Below are positions 48,726 to 60,746 of a stretch of DNA of 64,000 nt, in pieces (the stretch's first letter is position 1; each line of letters opens with the position of its first letter). The notes under the pieces are model-generated. The model saw nothing but the letters and a program-made list of their open reading frames with translations. It did not search any database and was not told where the DNA came from. The position numbers and the translations under genes were made by a program. The stretch comes from Acanthopleura granulata. Taxonomy: Eukaryota > Mollusca > Polyplacophora > Chitonida > Chitonidae. Where the stretch lies: NCBI GenBank assembly GCA_016165875.1, contig JABBOT010000006.1, positions 1,389,438 through 1,453,437 on the forward strand. Reading direction: 5' to 3'.

Positions 48726-50219
48726 CTGAAATGAGAAACAGTTATTATTTCAAATACTCATCCTCTCAAGCAGCTAAGGTTTTCTGATGCATTTGAATTA
48801 TTATTTTTTTTAAATATTCAATTTCGACATCCGTGTTGGTCGATCTATAGGAATATGTGTGCAGCCTTACGTGATATAATAGACTATCGCATTAGAGAGT
48901 AAAACCAGAGCAACGACGACAGTGTGATAGATGTTAAATTGTCACACTTTAACGGCGAAATCTGACCTCTTGTCAATTTACCTTAGTTAAGGATTTATTT
49001 TAACTGTTCAGGCAAGTGTTTAAGAAGTAACATCTTACATTCCCCTGTCACCATGGTTTAGGCAGGATTACGTTTAAGAAATGCAGTGATGTTAAACGCA
49101 ATTTTAGTAGATGTCACTGGTCTAGAGTTACGCCGAAATGAAAACAGTTCAATGCTTTATTTGATTCAAGTTTTTATGCTTTGCTAAAAATGTGGTTACT
49201 ATACGACGACGTTTAAAATCAGCCTCCTCCAACATTCGGTTGCAACCAGCACGGATCGCGTTGAATTCCAACCTTTATTAATCGAGTCACCCACGAGGAT
49301 ACACGAGACGCGTGAGTTCAATCCTGGCCTTCGATAGGGAACTTCCCCGATTTCATCCCATATTTTGGGGTCTTCTTGACAATAAGCGGTCGAAGACACT
49401 CATGTCGGCGTTTACGAGTTTGTGGGGGTATTTGAAGATGACTTCCACAAATATGGCGTGCAAATCTGAACGTCAGTGTGGGAAAATTCCTCAGTAACTT
49501 GATATGTGTCGCCGGTTTACCCCGAGTGTTCCCGTTGTCACACATAAAAATCGACCACAGTCGTAGAAATAAAACATTCCTGAGTATGACGTTAAGCAAC
49601 AATGAAATTGACCCACTGATGAAGGTCTAGTAGTGTATGAAGAGAACAATGTCGTCTGGATTGTTCTATCAGCTAGCACCGGAGAAATATTGAGATATCC
49701 GGGAAATACAGAGGTATAAATTTCACAAGATAAGACGTAAAGTGAAAATTATTTGCAGAATATCGAACAAAAAATTCTGGTTTTCCGCACATGTAAACCT
49801 GACCCAGGTAGCCAAAGTGAACAATTGTGGAGTGTAGGGAATTCACTCCAATCAGAAAGATATAATTCATGACGAGCTCAATGAGTGCAAGAGAGTTGAT
49901 GATTACATATTGCAAGACCATGTCTAATTCAATATCTTTTGTTATATCACATAATATGAAACAGGTGAATAATCAAATAAAATGTCAGAATGGAGAGTGT
50001 ATTGTTACTGATCATATGATCACGTTAATGACATCACAGACGTGTGCCAGGCCGTGTGCCAAAATAAAATCTTTTCAAAGGAATTTCAGGATCTTCCCAG
50101 AAAATTGAAGGAAAGATATGAAGGACAATTGACAGACAGGACCTAGGGGAGATAACTCACACGTCACTGTACACCGTGGCTGCAAGGCACAACAGGGCTA
50201 CAACCAGAGCTTGCTTCAT
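48086..50219 (-). CDS. secreted SleB/CwlJ-like cell-wall hydrolase homologue, two coding exons
   Basis: Exon 50219-50161 encodes a signal peptide (MKQALVVALLCLAATVYS) and ends at donor GT|GTGAGT, phase 2. Exon 48725-48086 follows acceptor CTCATTTCAG in phase, giving 232 residues. Residues about 31-169 resemble the bacterial SleB/CwlJ hydrolase domain (Pfam Hydrolase_2): VVFIYGKDR, then GIAFTVVNRVASPHFPNT, then ALCGQASDPTGGATDF and a VGNVYFFK end, where the family has a Y-x-E-x-R motif, an AVxxVxLNRV..FPNT motif, DPTGGAxxF and a G-N/K-H-x-F end. The Glu of the Y-x-E motif, catalytic in the family, is Lys44 here, so hydrolysis may be lost. Residues about 172-232 form an Arg/Gly/Asn-rich basic tail. 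The signal peptide and intron show it is an animal gene, not contamination. It probably acts outside the cell, perhaps in binding bacterial walls or an extracellular matrix (inference). Confidence 0.75.
48726..50160. other. intron of the SleB-like gene, with a SINE-like element
   Basis: Contains the element at 49230-49610. The rest has nothing recognised. Confidence 0.5.
49230..49610 (+). repeat. probable tRNA-derived SINE related to family 1
   Basis: B-box-like GTGAGTTCAATCCTGG at 49311, a body with TCCTCAGTAACTTGA and CCGGTTTACCCCGAG, and a tail CACAGTCGTAGAAATAAAAC, CTGAGTATGACGTTAAGCAA that parallels the family-1 3' domain. Confidence 0.5.
50161..50219 (-). CDS. signal-peptide exon of the SleB-like gene
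   Basis: The ATG at 50219-50217 lies immediately after an acceptor-like ATCTGTTGCAG, so a 5' non-coding exon probably precedes it. The hydrophobic core LVVALLCLAA and an A-x-x-Y-S end suit signal peptidase cleavage near residue 18. Confidence 0.75.
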
Positions 50220-50254
50220 CTGCAACAGATAATACATCAAAAGTCTCAAAACAA

Positions 50255-50615
50255 TGACATAGATAAATATATGGATGTATGTATGCTTGGGTTTTACTTC
50301 ATAAAGTTTCAGTTGTATGACGGCGAGGGGTCATTATAAGATATATTTACTGTGTCTTCTTACGGCAGGGCGAGTCTATGCCGCCACTGGAGCATCATGC
50401 CGAAGACTTCAAACATGACACTCTATGCATTCACATTACACTGACACCGGGTCGATCAGTTCTGTTTCATTACTCTAACCTCCCCGTGCTGAGCCCCAAG
50501 TAAGGCAGCAACAACTACCATTCCTAAGGTCTTTCACATGACCCGACCCGGAACTGATCCCAGATCTCCTAACCCCGAGGCGGACGCTCTAACCACCAGG
50601 CCAGCGAGGCGGTTT
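50255..50615 (-). repeat. SINE family 2, full length with tRNA head
   Basis: On the minus strand it begins with a tRNA-like head (CTGGCCTGGTGGTTAGAGCG as A box region, GGGATCAGTTCCGGG as B box) at about 50610-50545. It continues through the body to the TGTATGACGGCGAGG end (plus orientation). Confidence 0.85.
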
Positions 50616-50832
50616 ACTTTATTTCTGACTAGATCTTTTGAACTTCCCTCCAAACGCAGCAATCGGAATAGGACATGAGTTAAGGGCATGGATAGCTGAG
50701 TCTCTGATGATGTCATTAGCAGAAAGTCTGTTTATAGTTTTCTAGGATGGTTTCAAAGTATTCAAGAGTATTTTAATTTCATCGTGGCGGTAATAATTGA
50801 AATAAGACTACTCTTCAGTAAGAACGTCCTAC

Positions 50833-50886
50833 CATCGACCTGCTGACTGGGTCACAGCTGATGTTGCCTAAATAGGTGTATTTATA
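50833..50886 (-). promoter_or_regulatory. candidate TATA box and 5' exon of the SleB-like gene
   Basis: TATAAATA on the minus strand at 50886-50879. About 30 bp downstream a start of transcription would fall near 50850, and a donor-like GATG|GTAGGA lies at 50832. This would give a short non-coding exon spliced to the acceptor at 50220. Confidence 0.35.
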
Positions 50887-52764
50887 CGTGATTATTTCAG
50901 CCGAACAATCGCACTGACAGCAGGAAGGGAGGTGGGAGGGGTTGTGGGGTTGGAGGGAAGGGGCGTTTTCCAGACCGTCACGAACGTCAAACTTGATACG
51001 TGACTTCATCAGTATACGTTATAGACTTTAGAAAGTATGAGTTTTGTAAGCCGTTCGAAACATCAAGGTTGAATTCACTCGCTAGAAAGAGCTTGTAAAT
51101 AGGACTGTAGATTACCTGTGGAATACATTAAATAGGCCATTGTGGATTGACAGTGTTCTAATCGGTAGGGAACTAGCGAAGGCAATCATACTTCTAGTTT
51201 CTTGCTACCTTTTACTATAGCTGACGGTTTGAAATTACGACTGTCATAAATGGCACCTCCAATACAAAGAGTGAGTGAATGAGTTCTTGGGGTTATACCT
51301 CGTACTTAACAGTGTGTCAGCCCTATGACAACGAGGAGTCCTTCTGGTGTGTGTTGGTATAGCGTGTCTTCTTATGTAAAGGCGAGTCCATACCGCCAAA
51401 GTCCTGCGGCCACTGGAACATCATGCAGAAGGCATCAGGCATGACACCCCATGAAGTCACATAATACTAACATCGGGTGGACCAATCCTGTTTCTTTGTT
51501 TTAACCTCTCAATGCTGAGCGCCAAGTGAGGTAGCAACAAGTGTCATTTTAAAAGTCTTTGGTATGATCCGACCCGGGCGGACACTCTAGGCGGTCCCCC
51601 AATACAAAGAATGCAGAGTTTTGTGGTCACGATGAATCAATGCACGAAGTGCCAAGCTGCGTTTTCTTAAATCCTCAACGCAGCTGCTGCTTCAATCCTA
51701 AATCTGAACCTTTACATCGATTACACATGGCTTGTTATCAAAGGTCACAGGTCTGTACACAGTACTTGCTGTCACAACAACAAAAGCTGACTTTTGCCCA
51801 CTCGCCCGAATTGAATACTTAAGTAAGATAACTTGTCGCACCATATGTCAGCTTGCTCATCGATTTGTTAAAATCTAAGCTTTGTCACGTTGCGCTATGA
51901 AGCTGTGTGATTCTAATCAAAACTTCGAACACAGTGCTCATCTATTTAGTGCAGGCAGCACACATGCATAGATGCACGTGGACACTATGGCACAGGTGTG
52001 TACCAGGTGGTGGCTAAAGACGTTATGTCGGATATTATTTTGGCAAAAATCCATATTCGCCAGTGGAATCAAATTCTGTATATTCAACAAGAATAGCCAA
52101 ATAATTTGTCTCTCAGAAAATATTAGACTATTTTCAACACTATTTACACTGTTAATACGATTCGTAAAAGTTTTGAAAACGTTATAAAACGACCTGCATT
52201 ATGGATGTAACAAACTTTTCTGCCCATTTTGAACGGTAATATGGACGAGGCTCATATTTTGTGAAAGAAAATTATTTGCCATTCTGAAATAATAGCATAA
52301 CTTCAATAGGATTTGTACTATTGAATTGTTTTGGGCAAAAATCTCCGATGTAGTCGAAATATGTAAAGTTCTGACTTCTGAGTAAAGACAAATGTTGACG
52401 CGACAAGCTGTAGTACAGAAGCCAAAGGAAAACAAGAATGGCGCCATTAAAGTGGTGTAAATGTATATACAAGTTTTCACCTATACAACTTCAAGGGTCT
52501 TGCCATTCTATGGCTGTATTACACGAAAAATTGGTTCATTACTATGGTACATGGTACATTCGCATAGGAAGTATGCGAAAGAGAGGCAACAGCATGACAT
52601 ATGTCATACTTGGAAAAGTTCACTAGTATCTAAGGGGACAAATTTATTCCGGACACACAACACTCAAACACACTAAATAGACACCATCGTGTAAGTTAAA
52701 CATCACTGAATGAGGCGTTAAACAACAATCTCTCGCACAATCCATCAGTCATATTGGGCCATCT
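50887..52764. other. intergenic region upstream of the SleB-like gene
   Basis: Apart from the family-2 SINE and a GTTAAACATCACTGAATGAG element tail near 52690-52735, nothing recognised. Confidence 0.45.
51270..51592 (-). repeat. SINE family 2 copy
   Basis: GACAACGAGGAGTCCTTCTG, GCGTGTCTTCTTATGTAAAG, CCACTGGAACATCATGCAGA and AATGCTGAGCGCCAAGTGAG match the copy at 50255-50615. The tRNA head is partly deleted (GGGCGGACACTCTAGGCGG). Confidence 0.85.
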
Positions 52765-53255
52765 TTAGGCATACATTTTGCCGTACGATAAATTCCACTG
52801 ACTGCGTTCAGACGGCGGCCCTGTAACATTGTACACGACCATCTTGTTTTCTCGTACAAGAAGTTCCGGACCCACGGCATTTGTTAAATAAGCTTGAAGA
52901 GCAAGATCCTGCATTTGATTGTTCAATTCCTGACGGCAAGACAGCTTGTCCAATGAACTAGGCGCTCCATTTTTTGCATTACAGCGATTTTTTTCTTCCT
53001 GTTGCATACTGTGGTTCAATAAATTAATATTTACATATCAATATATAAACTCACATGTAACCTGTGTTAAATGAGCCCACATTTGTTTGCTCCATTCCTG
53101 ACCCTAAGACAGCTTATCCAATGAACTAGATGCTCTGTTGTTTTCCATTATAGTCTGCTAATGTCCAATAATTTTTTTATTGGATTGTAGCATAGAAATC
53201 AAAAGAAATATACCTGCATAGGTATATGTGCTTTGAAGTTCCCACCACCAAAACC
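52765..53255 (-). CDS. last two exons of an unrecognised small gene
   Basis: Exon 53255-53214 (42 nt, acceptor TTTTCCACAG, donor CAG|GTATAT) encodes GFGGGNFKAHIPMQ. Exon 52998-52765 (acceptor TATGCAACAG) encodes 77 residues starting EEKNRCNAKNGAPSS and ending NLSYGKMYA, with TAA. Joined in phase 0 they read continuously. The protein has two Cys and possible N-glycosylation sites (NVTG, NLSY), compatible with a secreted product. Upstream exons and the start codon were not found, and no family is recognised. An alternative phase of the small exon would end translation early, so the join is uncertain. Confidence 0.4.
53088..53150 (-). pseudogene. decayed partial copy of the neighbouring exon
   Basis: TTGCTCCATTCCTGACCCTA and AGACAGCTTATCCAATGAAC at 53088-53127 parallel TTGTTCAATTCCTGACGGCA and AGACAGCTTGTCCAATGAAC at 52919-52958 in the exon above. 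The copy lies in the intron and has substitutions and indels. Confidence 0.65.
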
Positions 53256-54363
53256 CTGTGGAAAATTCCCCCGATCGCACCCGAAAAATACTAGACAGAA
53301 TAACAGACTATGACACGCAATGGTCTTTGCAATGACCTGTAAAACCCATTGATTACGTAATTATTTGAGAGATGGGGGAGGGGGACCTATTGAGCTTGAC
53401 GAGAATATTTAAAAATCGGAAGTATCTTACCACCAAGCTTAATGACTTGCATATTGTCGACGCAAAAACACATTCTTATTACATTTAGTATGTATTTTTT
53501 GTTTCATTCTTTTGTAAGGCAATCGATGGGTTTTGAAACAGTTACTTAGTCAGCTGTCAACTTGTGATGCTTTGTGATGGTAATAATTCAAATAAGAATA
53601 TTTATAACTTCTGTTCATCGTAATCAAACAACACTGTACAGCTGCTTACATGGAAATCCACTCCACAAGCTATATACCTGTCTAAGAGTGGACTGGATAT
53701 CACTGGTAGATATAAAGCCTATACCTCTATTCGTTGTTGCTCCCCGATTTCTGCACGTATGACTCAATTCCACGCGTTCGCCTTGACCCAGATATAACCT
53801 GGCCTATAATGATCCGAGCAAACATTGTGCCCGATCGTAAATGCGGGTTATGTACAACCATATGACCAACAACAACCCTTTGTTGGCTTAAGTATATACG
53901 CTATTCTTCCTGGTCCATGACGCACCGCTGATTTTAACGAACGTGTCTATGGCATACCATCCAGGCGGTAAAACCCTATCGAAAGACTGCGTATACCCGA
54001 CATTCTACTCTGTGCTCGGCAATAGGAAAGTCTAATCTGCGCACGAATTTATATTGCCTTCCATATATCCGTATGAGTATACGTCTTTTATGGTGACAGG
54101 TGTTGTGTTTAATTGGTGTTTTAAGGCGTTATCAAACTTGATGTTACGTAATATTTGGCGGCGGTCGAGTTTAACGATTTGAACAAGAAAAATCAAAACC
54201 ATGTCTCCGGCTGTAAAACGATCATAGCCATGTATTTACTTGTGGGATGGTGATCATGGTGATGGGGTCTGAACACGCTACAACACAGATTCGAGTCTGT
54301 TCGTTGCACTGACGTATGCGGTAAACAACGTGTCACTATAGAACAGTATAGTATTAGTATTTC

Positions 54364-54526
54364 GCGCACGTGGGAAGGTCTGCTGGCAATCTGTGAATGT
54401 TCGGAGGTTTTGCTCCCGGACTCTGAACGGTTTCCTCCCACCGTAATGATTGCCGCAGTTGTATGAGTGAAATATTTTAGAGAGCGGCGTAAAACACCAA
54501 CCAAGTGAATAAATAAATAAATATTA
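54364..54526 (+). repeat. SINE family 1, 3' part, diverged
   Basis: CGCACGTGGGAAGGTCTGCT, GGTTTCCTCCCACCGTAATG, GCGGCGTAAAACACCAACCA and an (AAAT)n tail. Confidence 0.8.
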
Positions 54527-55327
54527 GTATTTCGGCCTTTAGTAAAACCAGAATTATGAAAAAAATGAGATGAATTATTGAAGGTGTAATTTTGTCAATT
54601 ACGCTTTAACTCTAGGGGGTGTTTTCCATCCACAAGGTTCCATTTGGTACGTTGCCATGATAAAACAGCAGTCAAACAAATAGCGCACCTGTTTACAGTA
54701 CTTAATGGCGTAATTCTTGTTTCCCTTCCACTTCCTTAGTGCAGTTTGTCGCGTCAACATTTGTCTTTACTGAGGAATCTCAGTATTGATATTCGAATAT
54801 TTTAACAATTCTGAGGTTGTTTGTCATCATCAGACAGACACGTGTATATTACAACAAGCGTTGTACGTGTCAACAAAAAACGTTTACGTGTCAACAATAT
54901 GTCTTAAAGGTTAGCTTCTTCAGAGTACCTGTATCCTTTTGCATTATGCTACTATCCTTATTGGCGGATCAGGTAGCTGATCTTTACACTGTTTTAAATG
55001 TGAGTAGTTATGCAAAATATTTTGCTGTACTTTATGACACAAAAATATGCCGTAAATCCGTGCCAGAGACAAATGAGTAGATTTGCAAAGAACCTGTAGT
55101 ACAAATACACGTACATGGAGTATGTTTACAATATTCACATACCACCGATTTGCACGTACGAGCTTCTCATTTCTGCTGTTAATAATCTAGTATATATGAT
55201 CCTCTACACTCTTAGATCTTTATACTTTCTCTCCACATATCAGTGCAGGAAATCATATCTAGTTTACCTTATATTGGTGTATATGTTCAATGTTGATACC
55301 TTTGCAGTACTTCTGCTGTGAAAGAAG

Positions 55328-55478
55328 GATATTGTAATTTTACCGTACCAGTATCATGCAATTATTCGGCTGGTTGTAAATTTAGTAACAGTCAAAAGAG
55401 AGATGTTGTAATTTTACTGTACTTATGTCATGTAACTATTCGACTGGTTGTAAATTTAGCAACAGTGAAAAGAGAGAT
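55328..55478. repeat. 74-bp tandem duplication
   Basis: GATATTGTAATTTTACCGTA... at 55328 and GATGTTGTAATTTTACTGTA... at 55402, both running through CTGGTTGTAAATTTAG and AAAAGAGAGATGTT. Confidence 0.85.
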
Positions 55479-57559
55479 GTTCATCTACAGATAAACGCCC
55501 TACATCACAAACCGCCTGCAAACTTTTACTACAGTAAATACACACCCTTTGTTATTACAGCGTATATTTGGGTAACTGTGGCTTTGTGGATGCGTTCACA
55601 CGCACCTATCGTATACATACGTACGACATACGTACTTACCTTTCTCTTTGACGCTCTCCGTATACCAGTGTGTAAGCACTTACCGGTCTGTTAGAGCAGA
55701 CCGCAGTGAGACCCGTCTGTGAGGGCTTCCTCCTTAACACTAAGATTGCCCCTCCTCAAGACTGTATCCGGGATCTGCGACCTTAGATCTACTTGAAAAA
55801 ACGACTACCCGCAACCTCAAAATGAGTGGAGTAGGCTATCCCTTTTGTTGGGTGCCAAATCGATCATGCACCCCGCTCAGGTGTGTACTTTAAGGTGTTA
55901 GTCGAGACGTCAACTAATACATGGCCTAGCCAGTGACGGGTCACAGCTTTGACAAAGGTTTCTTCCTTACAGCCATATGATTCGTGAACTGTCAGATAAG
56001 GCGGTCGATGAGTACAATACATTATGTCTAATCCCTTCGGCAAAACGCGTCGGTAATCTTCGGGTACCCACGGCAATGTCCGTGAATGCTCGCCAATCTA
56101 CTTTTAGTTTACCCAGCTAAAGTCTTGTGACCGATAAGTTGGAAGATCCGAATTCACTCGCAACTACATTTTCGAAAAAGCTTTTTGCCAGGAAACCGTA
56201 ATAGTTTATTCCTGGCAGTTTGGTTTCAGTCACTCATAAACCTGACCAACGTAATTTAAGAGAAACATTGTTGGTATAAATAAAGAAATAAATGAAATAT
56301 GTGTCTTACAATATCGCACTTTTTTAGGGTCTCGAAGTGAAGCGGACATAGTCTTATGAGGGCATTTCAGAGGTGGTCAAAATTTTCACTGATTTACCGA
56401 CGCATTTGCAGTTCTAGTGTGTACTACCGCGTTCTATTTCAGCATACCAGAAAGGTTTACCTCTATCTGGGCAAGTAAGCCCCATTACAGCATTGCCATT
56501 GTAGTTCACAACGTAACTAAGTCGCGAAACATGGCTCGGATCATTTTTAGACATTAACATTGATGTGTTGTTTGCAGATACTCTTTTGCTCCATGATACA
56601 ATGTGTCGGAAATCCCAGTGATTCGGTCAAACAAATATTAAAAAGAATGTTTTTGCGGGCAACGCGACCCACTCGCTAAATTCGGGTCAACTCAAACTAT
56701 TCTTTTCATTAAATCTGGAGACATTTTTGGACAAAAATAAAAACTCCAGGAAACTCCTTGAAACTTCTAATTCTGCGAGGAGCATACCATTCCTTTTTTT
56801 AACTAAAAGGTAAGAAATTCAATTCGTGGAACTAATCTTTCAAAACAAATTATTAACAGTATTCGGCCGATTGATAGGTGTTGTTGCATTATACATGGCC
56901 CAATTTCCGTTACCCAGCTACACCACCCAAACAACTGGTACTTTGCCTCTAACAACAATCTGGGTCATTACATGTCGAACTGTGGTCGTGTCATACCTTC
57001 TATTCATTAGCTTTGGTAGCATGCAGTGTAAAAAATCAATCGGTTAAAGAAAGACAATGGTCAAAACAAAGTTAAGCTGTTGGTATGTAGAAGTGACATC
57101 ACAGATAAAGCTGGTTTCACCTGCTGATAATTCAGTAGTTTAGCATTTACATTATTATATGATTAGCAAAGCAGAGATTGGTAAGGATTTTAAGTGAAAA
57201 GAAAATTTAGAAGTAGAGTTTAATTAGCTGGGGAAAAAGCAAGACAAGAAATTTGTCTAAAATAACTTTAAATGGTGTGTAAAGAGGATAACTTTGTGTA
57301 TTAATCCTTGAAGCAAAGTAAAGTACATTTCTACTGCTGTTTTTTTTTCTTTCGGATAAACATAGTCATTTTGACGATAGTTTTACAATGTCACATGAAG
57401 CCAGGACAAGAATAAGACATAAAGTTGATATAAAACTGAGAAGATCGAAATAAAAAAAAAGAAAATGAATATTAAAAAAAAAAAAAAAACGTTTGATTAA
57501 ATTAAAGGTATTACAGTTTAATGGGAAAATATCTTTAAAAAAAATTTATTATTTCGAAG

Positions 57560-57775
57560 ATATTATATAGCGTACTCAGGAGTATTTCACTGACAGACGA
57601 AGGCCAGCATTAAAGAATTGTGAAACCACACCGGACATAGTCCAGAGGAAACCCATAGGCATCCGGAGGTTGCTGGCAAACTTTATCACTTTTGACTGGA
57701 GAGGAAGTAGACCTACGTAGGCCAGAGTTGGACATGAGCTCACAGCATTCACAATGATGAGAGGTTCCTAGGTCA
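57560..57775 (-). repeat. SINE family 1, diverged, with head
   Basis: GCGTACTCAGGAGTATTTCA, GAGGAAACCCATAGGCATCC, GAGGTTGCTGGCAAACTTTA, and a head remnant ATGAGCTCACAGCATTCACA in plus orientation. Confidence 0.75.
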
Positions 57776-58814
57776 TTGTGAAATATGAATATTTATCATG
57801 ATTAAAAATTGGATACTTTTAAAAGTAAATGCAATTAAAAGACTTTCCAGATGCATATGCACGTTTAGATAGTGTAAATTGAAACTTAAAACATAGTCAG
57901 TAACTTTTCTTGGTGAAACCAAGTTTTGATCTGTTTCGCCAAATTTTGAAGAAAAAAAATGTCTCCTTTGTTCTGGTATAGATTTGACCCAGCTATTCTG
58001 TCAGCTTAAGGAAGTGCATTTTGTTCTCACAATTTAATGATTCTAGAAAGCTTATTTACAGATGCAATAGTTTCTGAAAACCCAGTGTTGAAGTCAGCTC
58101 AAACATTCCCATACATGTATGTACAATTCACTTAAGTATCCGAATCTAAGACATGACCACATATAAGAGAGTTCTAAACAAAACTTCCGTTTTAAGACCA
58201 TCGTACACTTCATCATCCTTCAGTTGCACGACACAGTAACCAGACCCCTTTTAAACCGATCACGTTCCAGGTTAAAATTAAGATATTGCTCCGTTTCAGA
58301 AGGAAATGTCACACATTACTCGCTAAATGAAACTCACCATATCATACTACAAGTCGGTGTTGCCGGTTTCAACCAGGTGTTAAGCTGAGCCGGCTGTTCT
58401 ATACATCCACATATGTTGCCTTTACAATGATCAAACAATCCAACAGTGTGTATGTGTTTGTTGTACGTTCTACCTGCATCGAAGGGTCATATGTGACTTC
58501 ATTGTTTTGGCTAAGAACGATGTTATTTTTCATCTTCAAGTTTTTTGACATGCCCAATCATCGCCATTTGTGATCATTTTGCTAGTTTTTCTTTCAAACA
58601 CACCTTTTTTGTGCTAAAAACACTCAGGGGTAGTTATCTTATTCACTAAACACATTTCCCACTTACTTATCCAGGTCGCGACAGGAAGTGAATCAGACTG
58701 AATGAAGAATCGATATTCAAAACACTTCCGAGTCAACTGTTGACTGAAGGCACAACAGGGGTTCCATCTTCGAACACCAGACTAGGCGACTGGAATGCAA
58801 GATGCATAGAAGAC

Positions 58815-58996
58815 GAAGTGTTACTGTCGTGAGCATAACACTGCTCCTGGTCACACGCGGAAGTGTTACTGTCGTGATCATAACACTGCTCCTGGTTACA
58901 CGCAGAAGTGTTACTGTCGTGAGCATAACACTACTCCTGGTCACACGCAGAAGTGTTACTGTCGTGAGCATAACACTGCTCCTGGTCACACGCAGA
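58815..58996. repeat. 45-bp tandem repeat, 4 copies
   Basis: The unit is GAAGTGTTACTGTCGTGAGC ATAACACTGCTCCTGGTCAC ACGCA at exact 45-bp spacing (15 codons, open on both strands). Confidence 0.93.
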
Positions 58997-59091
58997 ATTT
59001 CATACATTTCATGGCGGACATGCAACAGTATATAAGCAGCTCGAATACCAGTGAGACCAAACTGAGATTCGCAATTTTGCCTTGCCTTAAT

Positions 59092-59457
59092 TCAAAACCA
59101 GCATAAATACAATGCACAGTTTTGCCTACCGTACACGGTTCTTCTACGCTGGAATAGCTGTACTGGTTTAAAAATGCTTGGTCTTCGCCAATAGTGCGGA
59201 CGAATAGATTCTCTTCGTAAACTAGTATACACTGGGCGCTCAGGAATAAAATGAAATTCATATTCCACTGAATTTAACTCACACAGATGACAAATACCAT
59301 CTTCGCGTGGCAGCCGTGCACTGCCGTGAGGTCCAGTTTCTGTTAGCAACTGAGGAGAAGACACCCTCAGTCGCGTCATAGCTATTTTATGCTTGCCATT
59401 GATAACTTTTGTTAAATAAATTCCATAACATAAACATGGTTTAAAGTACTTATACAA
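59092..59457 (-). mobile_element. relic of a LINE-type retrotransposon C-terminus
   Basis: A 121-codon minus frame includes IAMTRLRVSS, LPREDGICHLCELNSVEYEF and HFIPERPVYTSLR. This resembles the end of invertebrate non-LTR retrotransposon polyproteins, which carry a basic (R/K)xR(x)nL segment, then a CxxC...HF...CPxY...R zinc-knuckle-like end. The expected Cys before the Pro is Arg here, and no reverse transcriptase domain lies upstream, so it is a truncated, decayed copy. Confidence 0.5.
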
Positions 59458-59459
59458 AA

Positions 59460-60713
59460 ATAACTTAGGTGCTATAAAACTCGAGGTCTAGCCTTGTGTG
59501 CAAGAGTTTACGAGTCGTTGTTCAAAAAGTTTCAAAATATATTCACATTTACACTTTGATGAAAAGACCATACTACCCCAAAACCGTATCTCTGTGAAAG
59601 GTTTCTACGATAGATCGTTGTTCTCTTGTAATCCGTGAGCACTATATGTTACCGGTTTGCCCAAGTATAGGGGAGGTTCGAATTCTAAATCCTTTGTCGC
59701 CAAGGGCAACAAAAATTCCCACAGTACACAACATGTAGGACAATTATTTCTGATTATATTTCACAAAAAAGTTATTTAGAATAGACTATACGGCAATACA
59801 AGTCATCAGTAAATTATGTGAACAAAATTTGTCAAACATTTTTGACAAGACACGTGATAGAGTAGAAGTTTTTTACCATCGGAGTTCAGACTCAATACTC
59901 CCCCTAATGTCATCGTAAAAAACAGAATTGCAAAACACAGCTTTGGTCAGATCTGTCAGAAAAAGTCTACATAATACTCAAATCCCATTACCCCATTACA
60001 TAAACACAAATCAAATAAATATACCTATAAAGTAAGAAAGAAGAAACGTAAACAATACTAATATTTTGAAAACTTCAATTTTACCACCAGTTGTAATATA
60101 ATCTTTACTGAAGTTAAAAAAGAATAAAGTACAAACAAATGCCAGTTATCACAATGTACAAATGAGTACCGAAACAGCTAGTACTCTTCAGGTTGTGAAG
60201 TAAATTCCCCTCATAAATTTCCCAGATTCTCTATTCTGTTTATTTTTGAAGGCAGGTTGGGCATAAATACAGAAGTCTTTACTGTAGATAGTTGTCATCT
60301 GTAGTTGATTGTTCTAGCGTCATTAGTTAGTAGATTAAAAATCTCTCCCGCTTTCGCGTAATCACTCTGTCAAGTATTTTCAGTTTTTACAAAAATTGGT
60401 ATATACATACAAACAAAAAACGAAGCACCGCAAAAAGGAAAACATTGAAAAAAAAAACAAAACAACAGAGACCACATTTAAACAAAGTGAGCATCATCTG
60501 AAAGGCCATTTCGTGCTCATTCAAATATAGTCTTCATTACTTTTTGGCATTTTCTCCAGTGAACAGAAAGGAAATAAAGACTGTGGTGCCACGGTGCTAC
60601 GATGGACTGTTTGAACCATACTGAAAATGCTGAAGCACAGTGACGTCACAGATTTTGATTAGCTGCTAAAGATCCTCTGATTGCTACATGTCTACGTTAT
60701 ATGTATATATATA

Positions 60714-60746
<33 letters not shown>

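Larger units (their letters stand above)
53256..58800. other. long region without a recognised gene
   Basis: Holds two SINEs (54364-54526, 57560-57775), a 74-bp duplication (55328-55478) and scattered poly-A tracts. A 70-codon minus frame at 55864-56076 is unrecognised. Upstream exons of the gene at 52765-53255 may lie here unseen. Confidence 0.45.

Noticed and set aside
50545..50612. tRNA gene on the minus strand
   Set aside because: The A- and B-box-like sequence is continuous with the family-2 SINE body, so it is the SINE head.
55864..56076. 70-codon minus frame (ends KYTPERGA)
   Set aside because: No homologue recognised and no convincing splice site; left as unassigned.
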